Origin: Burkholderia seminalis DSM 23518
GTDB taxonomy: Bacteria > Pseudomonadota > Gammaproteobacteria > Burkholderiales > Burkholderiaceae
Length of the DNA stretch: 64,000 bases
Assembly: GCF_902832885.1 (NCBI RefSeq)
Contig: NZ_CADFDK010000008.1
Location: forward strand, 62,001 to 126,000
Reading direction: 5' to 3'
Shown here: positions 61,866-64,000 of the stretch, one piece after another
Layout: every line of letters begins with the position of its first letter
Numbering within the stretch: position 1 is the stretch's first letter
Notes under the pieces: generated by a model
What the model saw: the letters and a program-made list of their open reading frames with translations, nothing else
Databases searched by the model: none
Told to the model about the DNA's origin: nothing
Made by a program: the position numbers and the translations under genes

Positions 61866-63329
61866 ATGGATGCTTCCAGCTTCATCACGTCGCTGCAGAG
61901 CACGCTAGGCGGATACCTGCCCAAGATCGCCGGCGCGATCGGCATCCTGGTGATCGGCTGGCTGATCGCGGTGGTGGTGCGGGCCGGCGCGCTGCGCCTG
62001 CTCAGTGCGCTGAAGGTCGACAAGCGGATCAGCGACAGCACCGGCCAGGGCGCGTGCGTCGAGCGCATCATCGCCGGCGGGCTGTTCTGGCTCGTGCTGC
62101 TCGTCACCGCGGTGGGCATCTTCAACGTGCTCAATCTGTATGCGGTTTCCAATCCGTTCTCGCTGCTCGTCACGCACATCGTCAACTACCTGCCGAACCT
62201 GATCGGCGGCGCGGCGCTGACGCTGATCGCGTGGCTCATCGCGTCGCTGCTGCGCAGCCTCGCGAACCGCGCGCTGAAGGCCAGCCGGATCGACGACAAG
62301 CTGTCCGAAGGCGCCGGCATGCAGCCGATGAGCGGCTATCTCGGCGATGTGCTGTTCTGGCTCGTGATCCTGATGTTCCTGCCGGCGATCCTCGCGTCGT
62401 TCGCGCTGTCGGGGCTGCTGTCGCCGGTGCAGGGGATGGTCGACAAGCTGCTCGCGATCGTGCCGAACCTGTTCGCGGCCGCGGTGATCGGCTTCGTCGG
62501 CTGGGTCGTCGCGCGCGTGCTGCGCGGCCTCGTGACGAACCTGCTGGTCGCCGCCGGCGCCGATCGCCTCACGCAGCGCCTCGACAGCCCGACGCCCGTG
62601 CGCGTGTCGAGCCTGATCGGCACGATCGTCTACGTGTTCGTGTTCGTGCCGACGTTGATCTCCGCGCTCGACGCGCTGAAGATCGAGGCGATCTCGATTC
62701 CCGCGACCAACATGCTGAACCAGTTCCTCGGCGCGGTGCCGGACATCGTCGCGGCGATCGTGATCGTGGTCGTCACGTTCTACTTCGCGCGCTTCGTCGC
62801 GTCGCTCGCGCAGAAGCTGCTCGAAGCCGCGGGCGCCGACGGGCTGCCGGCGGTGCTCGGCGTCGAGCGCGTGTTCTCGGGCATCTTGCAGCCGTCGGTG
62901 CTGGTCGCACGGCTGATCGTGTTCTTCGCGATGCTGTTCGCGTCGGTCGAAGCCGCGAACCGGCTCGGTTTCTCGCAGGTGCGCGACGTCGTCACGCTGT
63001 TCATCGAATTCGGCGGCCACGTGCTGATGGGCGGCGTGATCCTCGTGATCGGCGTGTGGCTCGCGGGCCTCGCGCGCCGCGTGCTCGAGCAGGCCGACCG
63101 CGAACACAGCGTGCTGTTCGCGCGCATCGCGCAATTCGCGATCCTCGGTCTCGTGTTCGCGATGGGGCTGCGCGCGATGGGCATCGCGAACGAGATCGTC
63201 CAGCTCGCGTTCGGCCTCGTGCTCGGCGCGATCGCGGTGGCCGTGGCGCTGTCGTTCGGCCTCGGCGGCCGCGAGGCAGCCGGCAAGCTGCTCGACCGCT
63301 GGTTCAACCAGCGCGGCGGCGGCCAGTAA
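61866..63329 (+). CDS. MscS-like mechanosensitive channel family protein (CmpX-type)
   Basis: A 487-residue membrane protein with repeated membrane-helix modules (each about 90 residues, e.g. KIAGAIGILVIGWLIAVVVR, LPNLIGGAALTLIAWLIASL, VPNLFAAAVIGFVGWVVARV). The C-terminal part has LGAIAVAVALSFGLGGREAA, corresponding to the pore helix of MscS-like channels. It lacks the large cytoplasmic cage of E. coli MscS. The start at MDASSFITSLQ follows GGGAGAAGAAG; an in-frame ATG at 61827 is less likely. Role in osmotic or membrane homeostasis is inferred from family. Confidence 0.85.
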   Translation: MDASSFITSLQSTLGGYLPKIAGAIGILVIGWLIAVVVRAGALRLLSALKVDKRISDSTGQGACVERIIAGGLFWLVLLVTAVGIFNVLNLYAVSNPFSLLVTHIVNYLPNLIGGAALTLIAWLIASLLRSLANRALKASRIDDKLSEGAGMQPMSGYLGDVLFWLVILMFLPAILASFALSGLLSPVQGMVDKLLAIVPNLFAAAVIGFVGWVVARVLRGLVTNLLVAAGADRLTQRLDSPTPVRVSSLIGTIVYVFVFVPTLISALDALKIEAISIPATNMLNQFLGAVPDIVAAIVIVVVTFYFARFVASLAQKLLEAAGADGLPAVLGVERVFSGILQPSVLVARLIVFFAMLFASVEAANRLGFSQVRDVVTLFIEFGGHVLMGGVILVIGVWLAGLARRVLEQADREHSVLFARIAQFAILGLVFAMGLRAMGIANEIVQLAFGLVLGAIAVAVALSFGLGGREAAGKLLDRWFNQRGGGQ

Positions 63330-63517
63330 GCACGGGCGATCCGGCCCGCGTCGTGCGGCCGGATCGCCGTTGCAACCCGCGCGGCCGGCGTTTCCGTCAG
63401 CGAAATGTCAGCCGCGATCTTTGCCGAATTTCGATAACACGTCGTTTAATGACTCTCTAGCATCGATTCTCAGTCGCGCGGGCCGGCAAGGCCCGGCGCC
63501 CTTGAGGAGAATGTCCG

Positions 63518-64000
63518 ATGAAAGCAGAGTCGAATGGCCGGCCCGCCGCCGGCGCCAAGTCCGGCCAGCCCGCGCTGCAGCAGACGCTCGGGACCTGGCA
63601 ACTGTGGGGCATCGCGGTCGGCCTCGTGATTTCCGGCGAATACTTCGGCTGGAGCTATGGCTGGGCGAGCGCCGGCACGCTGGGCTTCGTCATCACCGCG
63701 CTGTTCGTCGCGGCGATGTACACGACCTTCATCTTCAGTTTCACCGAGCTGACGACGTCGATCCCCCATGCCGGCGGCCCGTTCGCCTATGCGCGCCGCG
63801 CGTTCGGCCCGACCGGCGGTTATCTCGCCGGCGCCGCGACGCTCGTCGAGTTCGTCTTCGCGCCACCCGCGATCGCGCTCGCGATCGGCGCGTACCTGCA
63901 CGTGCAGTTCCCCGGCCTCGAGCCGAAGCACGCGGCGATGGGCGCGTATCTCGTGTTCATGGCGCTGAACATCGTCGGCGTGCAGATCGCGGCGACCTTC
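63518..64000 (+). CDS. eat: APC-family ethanolamine permease (partial, cut by window edge)
   Basis: The first 161 residues of an amino acid/polyamine/organocation permease. After a short cytoplasmic leader (MKAESNGRPAAGAKSG), the segment LQQTLGTWQLWGIAVGLVIS and GEYFGWSYGWASAGTLGFV are typical of ethanolamine permeases, followed by helices with YTTFIFSFTELTTSIPHAGG. The ATG at 63518 is preceded by GAGGAG; an ATG at 63511 lies in a different frame. The assignment to ethanolamine rests on memory of the family; eutBC genes would be expected beyond the window. Confidence 0.8.
   Translation, partial: MKAESNGRPAAGAKSGQPALQQTLGTWQLWGIAVGLVISGEYFGWSYGWASAGTLGFVITALFVAAMYTTFIFSFTELTTSIPHAGGPFAYARRAFGPTGGYLAGAATLVEFVFAPPAIALAIGAYLHVQFPGLEPKHAAMGAYLVFMALNIVGVQIAATF

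Overview
This is a high-GC (about two-thirds G+C), densely packed proteobacterial chromosome segment. Gene content and protein sequences point to Burkholderia, most likely the Burkholderia cepacia complex, and to the origin-proximal part of the main chromosome: mnmG-rsmG-parA-parB, the complete atp operon, hemE, priA and trifunctional putA lie together, and a perfect ParB site (parS) lies 470 bp upstream of mnmG. This placement is inferred from gene content, not from a database comparison.

Layout. 1-7.6 kb: a TctE/QseC-type two-component system (kinase cut by the window edge), a small DUF3717 protein, the phenylalanine catabolism pair phhB-phhA with a divergent Lrp-type regulator and a shared operator-like palindrome, a CYTH-fold protein, and a LysR regulator divergent from a GMC oxidoreductase. 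8-18.8 kb: two separate branched-chain-amino-acid-type (HAAT) ABC transporters. The first has order ATPase-ATPase-binding protein-permease-permease. The second has order binding protein-permease-(permease fused to ATPase)-ATPase. Between them is a 1 kb gap with a good small-RNA candidate. 18.8-24.9 kb: parS and the partition/tRNA-modification genes, then an anion/arsenite-type permease. 25.3-33.0 kb: the atp operon (I-B-E-F-H-A-G-D-C) with a strong promoter, internal hairpins and a classic terminator. 33.2-45.9 kb: acyl-CoA synthetase, a periplasmic cyclohexadienyl dehydratase (pheC), hemE, priA, putA with a multi-site PutA operator, and a LivK-type binding protein. 46.2-48.5 kb: a low-GC, minus-strand accessory module of four tightly packed genes (double-PAAR protein, PAAR plus transthyretin-like protein, M35/Asp-zincin metallopeptidase, OmpA-like periplasmic protein). 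It reads as an orphan type VI secretion effector cassette. 48.8-56.5 kb: acyl-CoA ligase and acyl-CoA dehydrogenase with a divergent TetR regulator, an aminotransferase, an amino-acid-binding protein and an FAD-linked oxidase. 56.5-64 kb: a PadR regulator with a 9-bp-arm operator, a PbrR/CadR-type metal switch divergent from a P-type metal ATPase carrying an expandable His-Asp repeat, a zinc-ribbon protein, an AraC/GyrI-like regulator, an MscS-like channel and the start of an ethanolamine-type permease.

Themes: amino-acid uptake and catabolism dominate (three HAAT binding proteins, PhhAB, PutA, aminotransferase, PheC). These surround a core block for energy generation and chromosome segregation. 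The region most likely to hold undescribed biology is the metallopeptidase cassette at 46.2-48.5 kb. Next are the intergenic RNA candidate at 12.97-13.08 kb and the two-strand small-gene locus at 35.0-35.4 kb.
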